Shown here one piece after another: positions 1 through 4,790 of a stretch of 5,912 bases of DNA. The translations under genes were made by a program, and so were the position numbers. The stretch covers positions 1 through 5,912 of the forward strand of contig JAJZRZ010000007.1 in assembly GCA_021850085.1 (NCBI GenBank), written 5' to 3'. Source of the DNA: Actinomycetes bacterium (lineage in GTDB: Bacteria; Actinomycetota; Coriobacteriia; Anaerosomatales; Anaerosomataceae). Every line of letters begins with the position of its first letter. The first letter of the stretch is position 1. Below the pieces are notes generated by a model, which was given only the letters and a program-made list of their open reading frames with translations, searched no databases and had not been told where the DNA came from.

Positions 1-2
1 TC

Positions 3-590
3 ATGGAACTCGCGTTCGCAGCATTCCTTCTGATCGTGATCATCGTCGGCTCGATAGCGCTTGCCATCGGGGTGCCGCTCGCCTTCGGGGTGATGCTGTA
101 CGACGTGGTCCAGGACCGCAAGCAGCGAGTTGCCGAAGCCAAGGCCCCGGTCCGCGAGGACGCGCATATCAGCATCGCTGTGAAGCGCGGCATCGCCCGC
201 TCCTACGTCATCCTAGGCAGCGCGTTCTGGTCGGCAGCCACCTTCGCTGAGCCGTACTCGGGAGGTCAGTCCGAGGCGGGTACTGCGCTCATGGCGGCGC
301 TCATCCCCCTCGGAGCGTGCCTCATCACCCTCGTGATCGGCTGGTACTGGGAGCGCTTCACCTCCGGCGTCCTGATGCTCGCGGCGCTCGGCGTGCTCGC
401 GTGGGGCGTCGTGTACCAGTTCGACGTGCAGACCTGGCTCATCATGACAGTCATGCTGCTGGGCCCCATGGTCACCGCGTCCGTCCTGTTCTGGCTCGCT
501 CGCCGCGATCAGGATGCGTACGAGCTCGCGTTCTCGCTTCCCCCGCAGGTGGCCTTCGCCTTCGCCGCCCGCAGCCAGCTCGACGCCTGA
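3..590 (+). CDS. Uncharacterised polytopic membrane protein
   Basis: This 195-residue protein is not one I recognise. It is predicted to be integral to the cytoplasmic membrane. Hydrophobic segments lie at about residues 5-33, 65-82, 95-115, 122-140 and 144-165, giving roughly five helices. A charged cytoplasmic-looking stretch (about 35-64, with KQR, REDAH and KRG) separates the first helix from the rest. The C-terminal tail (166-195) is soluble and starts with a positively charged RRD cluster. The ATG is two bases from the window edge, so its ribosome-binding site cannot be seen. The sequence MELAFAAFLL reads like a natural membrane-protein N-terminus, but a start outside the window is possible. 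Third codon positions are strongly G/C, supporting coding. A hairpin follows 25 bases after the stop. Nothing links it functionally to the metal genes downstream. Confidence is high that it is a gene and nil for its function. Confidence 0.75.
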   Translation: MELAFAAFLLIVIIVGSIALAIGVPLAFGVMLYDVVQDRKQRVAEAKAPVREDAHISIAVKRGIARSYVILGSAFWSAATFAEPYSGGQSEAGTALMAALIPLGACLITLVIGWYWERFTSGVLMLAALGVLAWGVVYQFDVQTWLIMTVMLLGPMVTASVLFWLARRDQDAYELAFSLPPQVAFAFAARSQLDA

Positions 591-615
591 CACCAGACGC
601 TCGCACCGCACGATG

Positions 616-651
616 GCGAAGGCCGGTCGAACCAGGGCGACCGGCCTTCGC
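616..651 (+). terminator. Perfect 14-bp hairpin after the membrane-protein gene
   Basis: Bases 616-629 (GCGAAGGCCGGTCG) pair perfectly with 638-651 around an 8-base loop. The stem is very GC-rich. No T-run follows on the plus strand, where the next bases are TGGTGCCCC. It fits the U-poor hairpin terminators common in high-GC bacteria and would close the gene ending at 590. An mRNA-stability or attenuation element in front of the downstream transporter is an alternative. Confidence 0.6.
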
Positions 652-716
652 TGGTGCCCCGGCGCGAAGTGGCTGCTACTGTGCTGAGTGAACGCCGCTG
701 TGCTACGCGACATCCC

Positions 717-721
717 GGAGG
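717..721 (+). promoter_or_regulatory. Ribosome-binding site that fixes the CDF start
   Basis: GGAGG lies four bases before the ATG at 726. The open frame extends 24 codons further upstream to a GTG at 654, but that start lies in the intergenic hairpin region, has no comparable site, and would add a non-family N-terminus. A TANNNT-type hexamer, TACTGT at 677-682, could be a -10 element, but no convincing -35 is visible. Confidence 0.6.
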
Positions 722-725
722 ATCC

Positions 726-1703
726 ATGCACGACAAGCATCGCAGTCCCGCCGAAGCGGCCCTCGAGCGCACCGCCCGGCACGACCACACCTTCGGCCAG
801 GACCTGCGGCGTCCCGGGGAGCCGAGGACGCGCGTCGTGATCGCCCTCACCGCCGTGACCATGGTGGTCGAGATCATCGCCGGCACAGCCTTCGGCTCGA
901 TGGCGCTTCTGGCGGACGGTCTGCACATGGCGTCGCACACCACCGCGCTCGCGATCACGGCGGTGGCGTACGCCTACGCCAGACGCAATGCCGGCAACCG
1001 GCACTTCAGCTTCGGCACCGGCAAGGTCAACGCGCTCGCCGGGTTCACCGGCGCGGTGCTGCTCGCCATCTTTGCGGCGATCATGGCGTGGGAAAGCTTC
1101 GGGCGCGTCATGAACCCCGTGGAGATCGCGTTCGACCAAGCGATCTGGGTGGCGGTCCTCGGACTCGCGGTCAACGGCATCAGCGTCGCGATACTCGGCG
1201 TGGACGAGCATCCTCACGACCACGAGAGCGCGGCCGCAGGGCACCACCACGACCACAATCTGCGCTCGGCATACCTCCACGTACTCGCCGACGCGCTCAC
1301 CTCGGTGCTGGCGATCGGCGCTCTGCTCGCGGCGAAGTATTTCGGCGTCGTGTGGGTCGACCCGGCCGTCGGCCTGTTGGGTGCGGCGCTCGTCACGCGG
1401 TGGTCGTGGGGCCTCCTCAAGGAGACCGGGAGTGTGCTGCTCGATCGCCAGGCACCAAAGGCCACGCTGGAAACGCTGACTGCGGCCGTCGAAGGCGACG
1501 ACAGCGTTGTGACCGACCTCCACGTGTGGTCCATCGGGCCGAGCGTGTATGCCGGGATCCTCGGGGTCGAGGGGCCGTCCCGCCTCGACGCGGCAGCCTA
1601 CCGAGCACGCGTGCCGCAGGCGCTCGGTCTCGCGCACCTGTCGATCGAGGTCACGCACCCCGACGGCTCGACCCGGGAAACGAACGAGCCCCCGGTCGTG
1701 TGA
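726..1703 (+). CDS. dmeF: Cation diffusion facilitator, DmeF-type Co(II)/Ni(II) efflux transporter
   Basis: This 325-residue inner-membrane protein should export divalent metal from the cytoplasm by proton antiport. In the DmeF branch the substrate is cobalt or nickel. Six helices are visible (about 36-55, 60-84, 100-126, 138-158, 180-206, 210-230), followed by the C-terminal dimerisation domain (about 235-315). The metal site is readable. Helix 2 has D64-G-L-H67-M-A-S-H71, the H-x3-H form I associate with DmeF where many zinc CDFs have H-x3-D or D-x3-D. Helix 5 has H185-x3-D189. The cytoplasmic loop between helices 4 and 5 is histidine-rich (H162, H164, H166, H173-175, H177). The motif FGTGK-x4-AGFT (97-108) also matches my memory of DmeF. 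The start is set by GGAGG at 717-721. The gene converges on the anchor/HupE genes. No DmeR/RcnR-like regulator lies in the window. The CDF assignment is very secure; the metal specificity is inferred from motif resemblance. Confidence 0.9.
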   Translation: MHDKHRSPAEAALERTARHDHTFGQDLRRPGEPRTRVVIALTAVTMVVEIIAGTAFGSMALLADGLHMASHTTALAITAVAYAYARRNAGNRHFSFGTGKVNALAGFTGAVLLAIFAAIMAWESFGRVMNPVEIAFDQAIWVAVLGLAVNGISVAILGVDEHPHDHESAAAGHHHDHNLRSAYLHVLADALTSVLAIGALLAAKYFGVVWVDPAVGLLGAALVTRWSWGLLKETGSVLLDRQAPKATLETLTAAVEGDDSVVTDLHVWSIGPSVYAGILGVEGPSRLDAAAYRARVPQALGLAHLSIEVTHPDGSTRETNEPPVV

Positions 1704-1713
1704 CCGGGGGCTC
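1686..1713. terminator. Bidirectional hairpin terminator between convergent genes
   Basis: Bases 1686-1697 (GAGCCCCCGGTC) pair perfectly with 1702-1713 around the loop GTGT. The CDF stop codon TGA (1701-1703) begins in the loop and runs into the right arm, so the last codons of the gene form the left arm. It sits 36 bases from the end of the minus-strand gene and could stop transcription from both sides. There is no T-run on either strand, as is common in high-GC genomes. Confidence 0.65.
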
Positions 1714-1749
1714 CAGGAAGCGCATCCATCAAGCGAGCGCGCTGCGCCT

Positions 1750-2403
1750 TTACTGCGCCTCGTACAACTCCTCGAAGAAACCGCTCGCACGGACCGTGAC
1801 GGTCACCGGCCCTTCGCCGCGGTTGCGCCAGAACCATCCGTGGGTGCCGTCCATCGGAGCCACGAACACCCCCGCCGCCGACTCCTTCTGCATCTCAGCC
1901 CAGTAGCTGGTGAATTCGTCGCCGGCATCGGGCTTCTCACCGTGCATGTCGAAGTTGACCGGACCGCCCTCGCTCACCCACTCGAAGACCATCCTCTCGC
2001 CTTCACGCATCCGCACCTTCACCTCGACACCCTCGCTCGGCTGCAGGGTGACCGAGAGGGAATCGGTGCGCATGGCCACGTCGGTCTTGGAGACGGTGTC
2101 GGCCAATGCCGCCGATTCCTGCGCCGACAGGACCCGGCCGCCGAAGGCTCCGCCCCCGTCTTGCCCGGCCATCTTCGTAAGCCCGAGAGCCCTGCCGACA
2201 CCGGTCGGGTCGATCCCGTACTCGGCGGGCAGTATAGCGAGCACCAGCACGATCGCGGCCACCACTGCCGCCCCCGCCGTGGCCCGGAGCAGCTGCTCCT
2301 TGCTGGCTCCGTGCTGGGGGTCTGAGTGGTGAGCGGACGCCGAGGCCGCGTTGCTGGAACGCTGCGCCGAGCGGCGGTTGCGTGGTTCGTGGTTCTGAAT
2401 CAT
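1750..2403 (-). CDS. Transmembrane anchor protein with C-terminal beta-sandwich-like domain
   Basis: This 217-residue protein resembles the poorly characterised 'transmembrane anchor protein' family. A polar Ser/Ala/His-rich cytoplasmic tail (1-35) leads into one helix (about 40-58). The junction motif L58-P-A-E-Y-G-I-D-P-T-G67-68 and a following G-R-A-L-G-L-T is the most recognisable part. A linker (77-105) precedes an extracytoplasmic domain rich in alternating beta-type residues (about 107-212). That domain contains F151-D-M-H154-G-E and G189-W-F-W-R-N, which are reminiscent of GOLD/emp24-like or cupredoxin-like sandwiches. H154, H188, D152 and M153 are possible metal ligands, but this is inference. 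A TTG codon directly precedes the chosen ATG; AAAGGA at 2411-2416 is 7 bases from the ATG. The gene begins 13 bases after the hupE stop, implying co-transcription and probable translational coupling. I recall this family next to HupE/UreJ and DmeF genes in proteobacteria. Its function is unknown. Confidence 0.8.
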   Translation of the reverse strand: MIQNHEPRNRRSAQRSSNAASASAHHSDPQHGASKEQLLRATAGAAVVAAIVLVLAILPAEYGIDPTGVGRALGLTKMAGQDGGGAFGGRVLSAQESAALADTVSKTDVAMRTDSLSVTLQPSEGVEVKVRMREGERMVFEWVSEGGPVNFDMHGEKPDAGDEFTSYWAEMQKESAAGVFVAPMDGTHGWFWRNRGEGPVTVTVRASGFFEELYEAQ

Positions 2404-2416
2404 CAACAGGTCCTTT

Positions 2417-3175
2417 CTAGCCGGCGAACAAGCCGGTGAGCTGGTAGCCGATCAGGACGAAGCCCGAGCCCATGAGCGCGACGTTGGTGGCGAAGGCTTG
2501 CCGCTGGAACGAGGCCGTGCGTCGCCACGCGGTCATCGCGATCAGGATGGCGGCCAAAGCCAGCACCTGCCCGATCTCAACCCCGACGTTGAACGCGAGG
2601 ATGTTTGCGATCAGGCCTTCGCGCGAGAGCTCGAACTCCTGCAGCTTGGTGGCGAGGCCGAAGCCATGGAAGAAGCCGAAAACGAGCACCATCAGCCGGG
2701 GGTTCGGGCGGAAGCCCAGGAATCGTTCGAGCCCGCCCACGTTATCCAGCGCCTTATAGACGACCGAAAGACCGATGATCGCATCCACGACGTACGCGCT
2801 CACGTTGATGCCGCCCACGACGCCGAGGATGAGCGTGACGCTGTGGCCGACCGCGAACAGCGTGACGTAGTGCCACACGTCTTTCATGCGGTACAGGAAG
2901 AAGATGACGCCCACCAAGAACAGCAGGTGGTCGTAACCGGTGACCATGTGCTTCGCCCCCAAGTAGATGAACGGCACGATCTGCATGCCGGCGTTGGCCT
3001 GGAGGAACGCCTGGTCACCGGAGGAGACGCCGTGCGCGAAAGCCTGCGGCGCGAATGAGAGCCATGCTGCCGCCACCGCGCCGAGGAAGGCCAGCGACCT
3101 CGCCCACGCGGGTGGAGGCGCCATACGACGGCCGGCTGTCGGCGCAAGGACGCCGGCCTCAAGAGGTTTGCTCAT
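2417..3175 (-). CDS. HupE/UreJ-family membrane protein (probable Ni/Co permease)
   Basis: This is a 252-residue polytopic membrane protein. HupE/UreJ proteins are associated with nickel or cobalt uptake for hydrogenase and urease maturation, but the branch seen here is often found with metal-efflux genes. Residues 27-47 form a signal-peptide-like segment ending in A-F-A47, so the mature protein may begin H48-G. The family signature is clear: H76-M-V-T-G-Y-D82-H83-L-L-F, then H102, G110-H111-S, F166-G-F-F-H170-G-F-G, and F195-N-V-G-V-E200-I-G-Q. About six helices follow the signal segment (roughly 66-94, 103-121, 125-143, 160-178, 188-214, 228-250). The ATG at 3175 has only a weak AGGT site (3187-3190); an internal ATG at 3124 would give a shorter signal region. 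There are no urease or hydrogenase genes nearby, so a role in the Co/Ni island is more likely than urease supply. The family call is secure. The direction of transport is not. Confidence 0.87.
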   Translation of the reverse strand: MSKPLEAGVLAPTAGRRMAPPPAWARSLAFLGAVAAAWLSFAPQAFAHGVSSGDQAFLQANAGMQIVPFIYLGAKHMVTGYDHLLFLVGVIFFLYRMKDVWHYVTLFAVGHSVTLILGVVGGINVSAYVVDAIIGLSVVYKALDNVGGLERFLGFRPNPRLMVLVFGFFHGFGLATKLQEFELSREGLIANILAFNVGVEIGQVLALAAILIAMTAWRRTASFQRQAFATNVALMGSGFVLIGYQLTGLFAG

Positions 3176-3244
3176 GGGGATAGGAGACCTGCCTTTTCTG
3201 TCTGGAAGTCGGGAACCGCTGTGCGCTAGGCCGTGCCGCTGGCC

Positions 3245-3538
3245 TCAGATCCGCAGGTTCGCCGAAGGGTTCATCATCCTGACGGCCGAGGTGCGTTCGG
3301 GCACGCATGGCCGCATGACGCCACCGTACGATGCGCGATGACCCCCGCTCACGTATGCCAAGCGATCGGTGACCTGCGCCACAGCCACACCCACGTCCCT
3401 ACGCGTGCTTGCGGGGCCCGCATGGCAACACGTGTCCGGGGAGCACGACGCCGTCGACACGACGCTGCCGCCTCCCACGATGAATGCGAAGGCGATTACG
3501 GCGAGCGAGAGGAAGATGGCACGGATCGCGGTGGACAT
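3245..3538 (-). CDS. Small exported Cys/His-motif protein, possibly leaderless
   Basis: I recognise no family for this 97-residue protein. It has an N-terminal hydrophobic segment (about 7-24) behind a single Arg (R6), like a signal peptide or a membrane anchor. This is followed at once by C32-S-P-D-T-C37-C38-H39-A-G, a compact possible metal-binding motif. T29-A-S-C32 is only a weak lipobox. The remainder (42-97) is polar with H67, C78 and several Met and Arg residues. High third-position GC across the frame supports real coding. The open frame runs further upstream to 3691, but that extension is low-complexity and covers the G-rich repeat, so the ATG at 3538 is preferred. No Shine-Dalgarno is visible; a TACCCT hexamer sits 7 bases before the ATG, suggesting a leaderless transcript. 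The stop is 69 bases before hupE on the same strand, so it may head that operon. A metal-sensing or chaperone role is a guess. Confidence 0.5.
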   Translation of the reverse strand: MSTAIRAIFLSLAVIAFAFIVGGGSVVSTASCSPDTCCHAGPASTRRDVGVAVAQVTDRLAYVSGGHRASYGGVMRPCVPERTSAVRMMNPSANLRI

Positions 3539-3545
3539 GGCGTAC

Positions 3546-3551
3546 AGGGTA
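3546..3551 (-). promoter_or_regulatory. Candidate -10 element for a leaderless transcript
   Basis: On the minus strand TACCCT matches the TANNNT pattern of high-GC bacterial -10 boxes. It ends 7 bases before the ATG at 3538, so transcription would start at or next to the start codon. No clear -35 is visible, and no Shine-Dalgarno lies between it and the ATG. It could drive the small Cys/His gene, hupE and the anchor gene together. Confidence 0.35.
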
Positions 3552-3576
3552 GCAGCACAGACGGAATTCGACCAGT

Positions 3577-3607
3577 GGGGGCCTTGGGCTGGGGGCTGGG
3601 GGCTGGG
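3577..3607 (+). repeat. G-rich heptamer tandem repeat with quadruplex potential
   Basis: Five G-runs (5, 3, 5, 5 and 3 bases) are separated by CCTT and then three CT spacers. The core is about 2.5 copies of GGGGGCT flanked by partial copies. The pattern satisfies the usual G-quadruplex rule on the plus strand. It also resembles the short tandem heptanucleotide repeats described in cyanobacteria and other environmental bacteria. It lies just upstream of the putative leaderless promoter of the minus-strand metal genes. Confidence 0.7.
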
Positions 3608-3611
3608 TATT

Positions 3612-3785
3612 GTGTTCGGGAGCCGGTGTGAGTTCGCCACTTCATGGACACCCGTGACGGAGCAGTCCGACGGTAGCGCGTGGGTCGCCACCTCGCAGGT
3701 CTGGTACGGCCTGACTGAGAGCTTCGAGTACCTGGTGGTGCCCGCCGAGGCAGGTTACCGAATCGCCCAGCTGCGGATGCGCTAG
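3612..3785 (+). pseudogene. Orphan coding-like fragment on the plus strand
   Basis: From a GTG at 3612 this frame reads 57 residues to TAG at 3783-3785. It has very high third-position GC and a protein-like composition (for example TESFEYLVVPAEAGYRIAQL). The frame stays open upstream through the G-rich repeat to 3369, where it overlaps the small Cys/His gene antisense and looks artificial. No ribosome-binding site or ATG start is evident. It may be the 3' remnant of a lost gene, a small gene with a non-standard start, or chance in GC-rich DNA. Its stop overlaps the DUF5996 stop within the palindrome CTAG. No family is recognised. Confidence 0.25.
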
Positions 3786-4705
3786 CCTCGGTCCGGTGGC
3801 GGCGGTGCCGCATACGTGAATGAGGAAAGGTCCCATCCCCCATACTCGCCCGCGATCGCGTAGACACGGTCCAGGAAGTCGAAGATCGCCTGACGCGGGT
3901 CGCCTGACTCGATCGCACTCTGGTACGGCATGACCCACTCACCCATGTGCCCGATCCATGCGGCGCCTGCTGGATTGATGGGAGCGAGCTCACACCCTTG
4001 CGGCTTGGGGTGAATGTAGGCGTAGAAGACGGGGGCGGGCGAGGATTCATCTCCGGGCCAAAAGCCTGCGTTCATGAACTCCGCATCCAGGTCGTAACGC
4101 ATGATGTAACCGCGATCTTGCGGAGGCACGGCCTTCTTGCCAGTGAACCTCAGGACGGCCAGATCGAAGGCTCCCCACCAGAAGGGAACGTGCGTCCTGC
4201 CGAAGAAGGGAGAACGCCACTCATCGAAGACCCCCCGGACTGCCGAGATCACGGTCCACCATCGCTTGACTGCCGCAGGATCGTACTCGGCCGGACGCAC
4301 GTCAGACGCCATCGGGGTGGTGTCCTCCACCTCCTGCGGCTTGTCCCACATGTCGACCGCGACCCCGTAGTTTGCGTATATCTCCGAGACTTGGCGCCAC
4401 ACATCGGCGACAGTCGGCTGACTCACCAGAGCGATCTCAGACAGACGCCCATCGCTGATAGCCACTTGCAGCCGATGATCCATGAAGTCCAGAGACACCT
4501 CGATGTTCGCCGTACCCCACGGCATCGCCCCGGTCGTGAGGCCACGGGCCCCCACCTCAAGTGAGGAAGCGAGCCACTGCGGCTGCAGCGGCGCGAGAGC
4601 GAGCTTCGTCTTCCCAAGGATCTGCGTGTACAGCTGCACCGTCTTCTTGGTGCCCGCCCACTCGTGGTACGGAAGCGCCGGCCACTCATTGGGGAGCTCA
4701 GTCAT
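3782..4705 (-). CDS. DUF5996 family protein
   Basis: This 307-residue soluble protein matches the DUF5996 family along its full length. No biochemical function is established to my knowledge. Landmarks in order are W8-P-A-L-P-Y-x2-W16 at the N-terminus; L25-Y-T-Q-I-L-G-K-T-K-L-A-L (25-37); A53-R-G-L-T-T (53-57); a D-F-M-D-H-R-L segment (73-79); Y141-D-P-A-A-V-x-R-W-W; F168-G-R-T-x4-W176-W-G-A-F-D-L-A-V-x-R-F-T-G (168-189); G214-F-W-P-G; P225-V-F-Y-A-Y; G255-E-W-V-M-P-Y; and a C-terminal helix ending in G-G-W-D. There is no signal peptide or membrane segment. The aromatic conserved positions suggest a ligand pocket, but that is speculation. The ATG is preceded by GAGGAGGGG (4714-4722), about 10 bases from the AGGAGG core. 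It lies 85 bases downstream of the antiporter stop on the same strand. It may be read from the same message or from its own promoter, and no convincing promoter is visible in the gap. Confidence 0.88.
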   Translation of the reverse strand: MTELPNEWPALPYHEWAGTKKTVQLYTQILGKTKLALAPLQPQWLASSLEVGARGLTTGAMPWGTANIEVSLDFMDHRLQVAISDGRLSEIALVSQPTVADVWRQVSEIYANYGVAVDMWDKPQEVEDTTPMASDVRPAEYDPAAVKRWWTVISAVRGVFDEWRSPFFGRTHVPFWWGAFDLAVLRFTGKKAVPPQDRGYIMRYDLDAEFMNAGFWPGDESSPAPVFYAYIHPKPQGCELAPINPAGAAWIGHMGEWVMPYQSAIESGDPRQAIFDFLDRVYAIAGEYGGWDLSSFTYAAPPPPDRG

Positions 4706-4790
4706 GTCGCCATCCCCTCCTCGTGATGAATATCCCCCATCATCTGAGACCTGCCTCCGCCGCCTCGCTCACCGGGCACACCATGGCATC

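Noticed and set aside
654..725. A GTG start 24 codons upstream for the CDF gene
   Set aside because: It begins next to the hairpin stem, has no good ribosome-binding site, and the extra residues do not look like a CDF N-terminus; the ATG at 726 has GGAGG.
213..1790. A 525-codon open frame on the minus strand antisense to the membrane protein and dmeF
   Set aside because: Its composition is Arg/His/Asp/Gly-rich in the manner of GC-rich antisense frames, it lacks recognisable domains, and it runs through two hairpins and two well-supported plus-strand genes.
1549..2325. A 258-codon plus-strand frame across the dmeF 3' end and antisense to the anchor gene
   Set aside because: It is Arg/His/Pro-rich, spans the terminator hairpin and opposes a recognised protein; it is a shadow frame.
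2498..3058. A 186-codon plus-strand frame antisense to hupE
   Set aside because: It is rich in Asp, Glu, His and Val as expected opposite a hydrophobic membrane protein; no domain or ribosome-binding site is present.
3539..3691. Upstream extension of the small Cys/His gene to an ATG at 3691
   Set aside because: The extension translates the G-rich heptamer repeat into a Pro/Gln low-complexity stretch and moves the hydrophobic leader to the middle of the protein.
3728..3758. Imperfect inverted repeat near the end of DUF5996, considered as a terminator
   Set aside because: The arms pair only 7 bases with a bulge around a 16-base loop, too weak to call.
3184..4756. An 11-base sequence (AGGCAGGTCTC on the minus strand) upstream of both hupE (3184-3194) and DUF5996 (4746-4756), considered as a shared operator
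   Set aside because: An 11-base match without symmetry is expected by chance in a window of this size and base composition, and the two copies sit at different distances from their genes.
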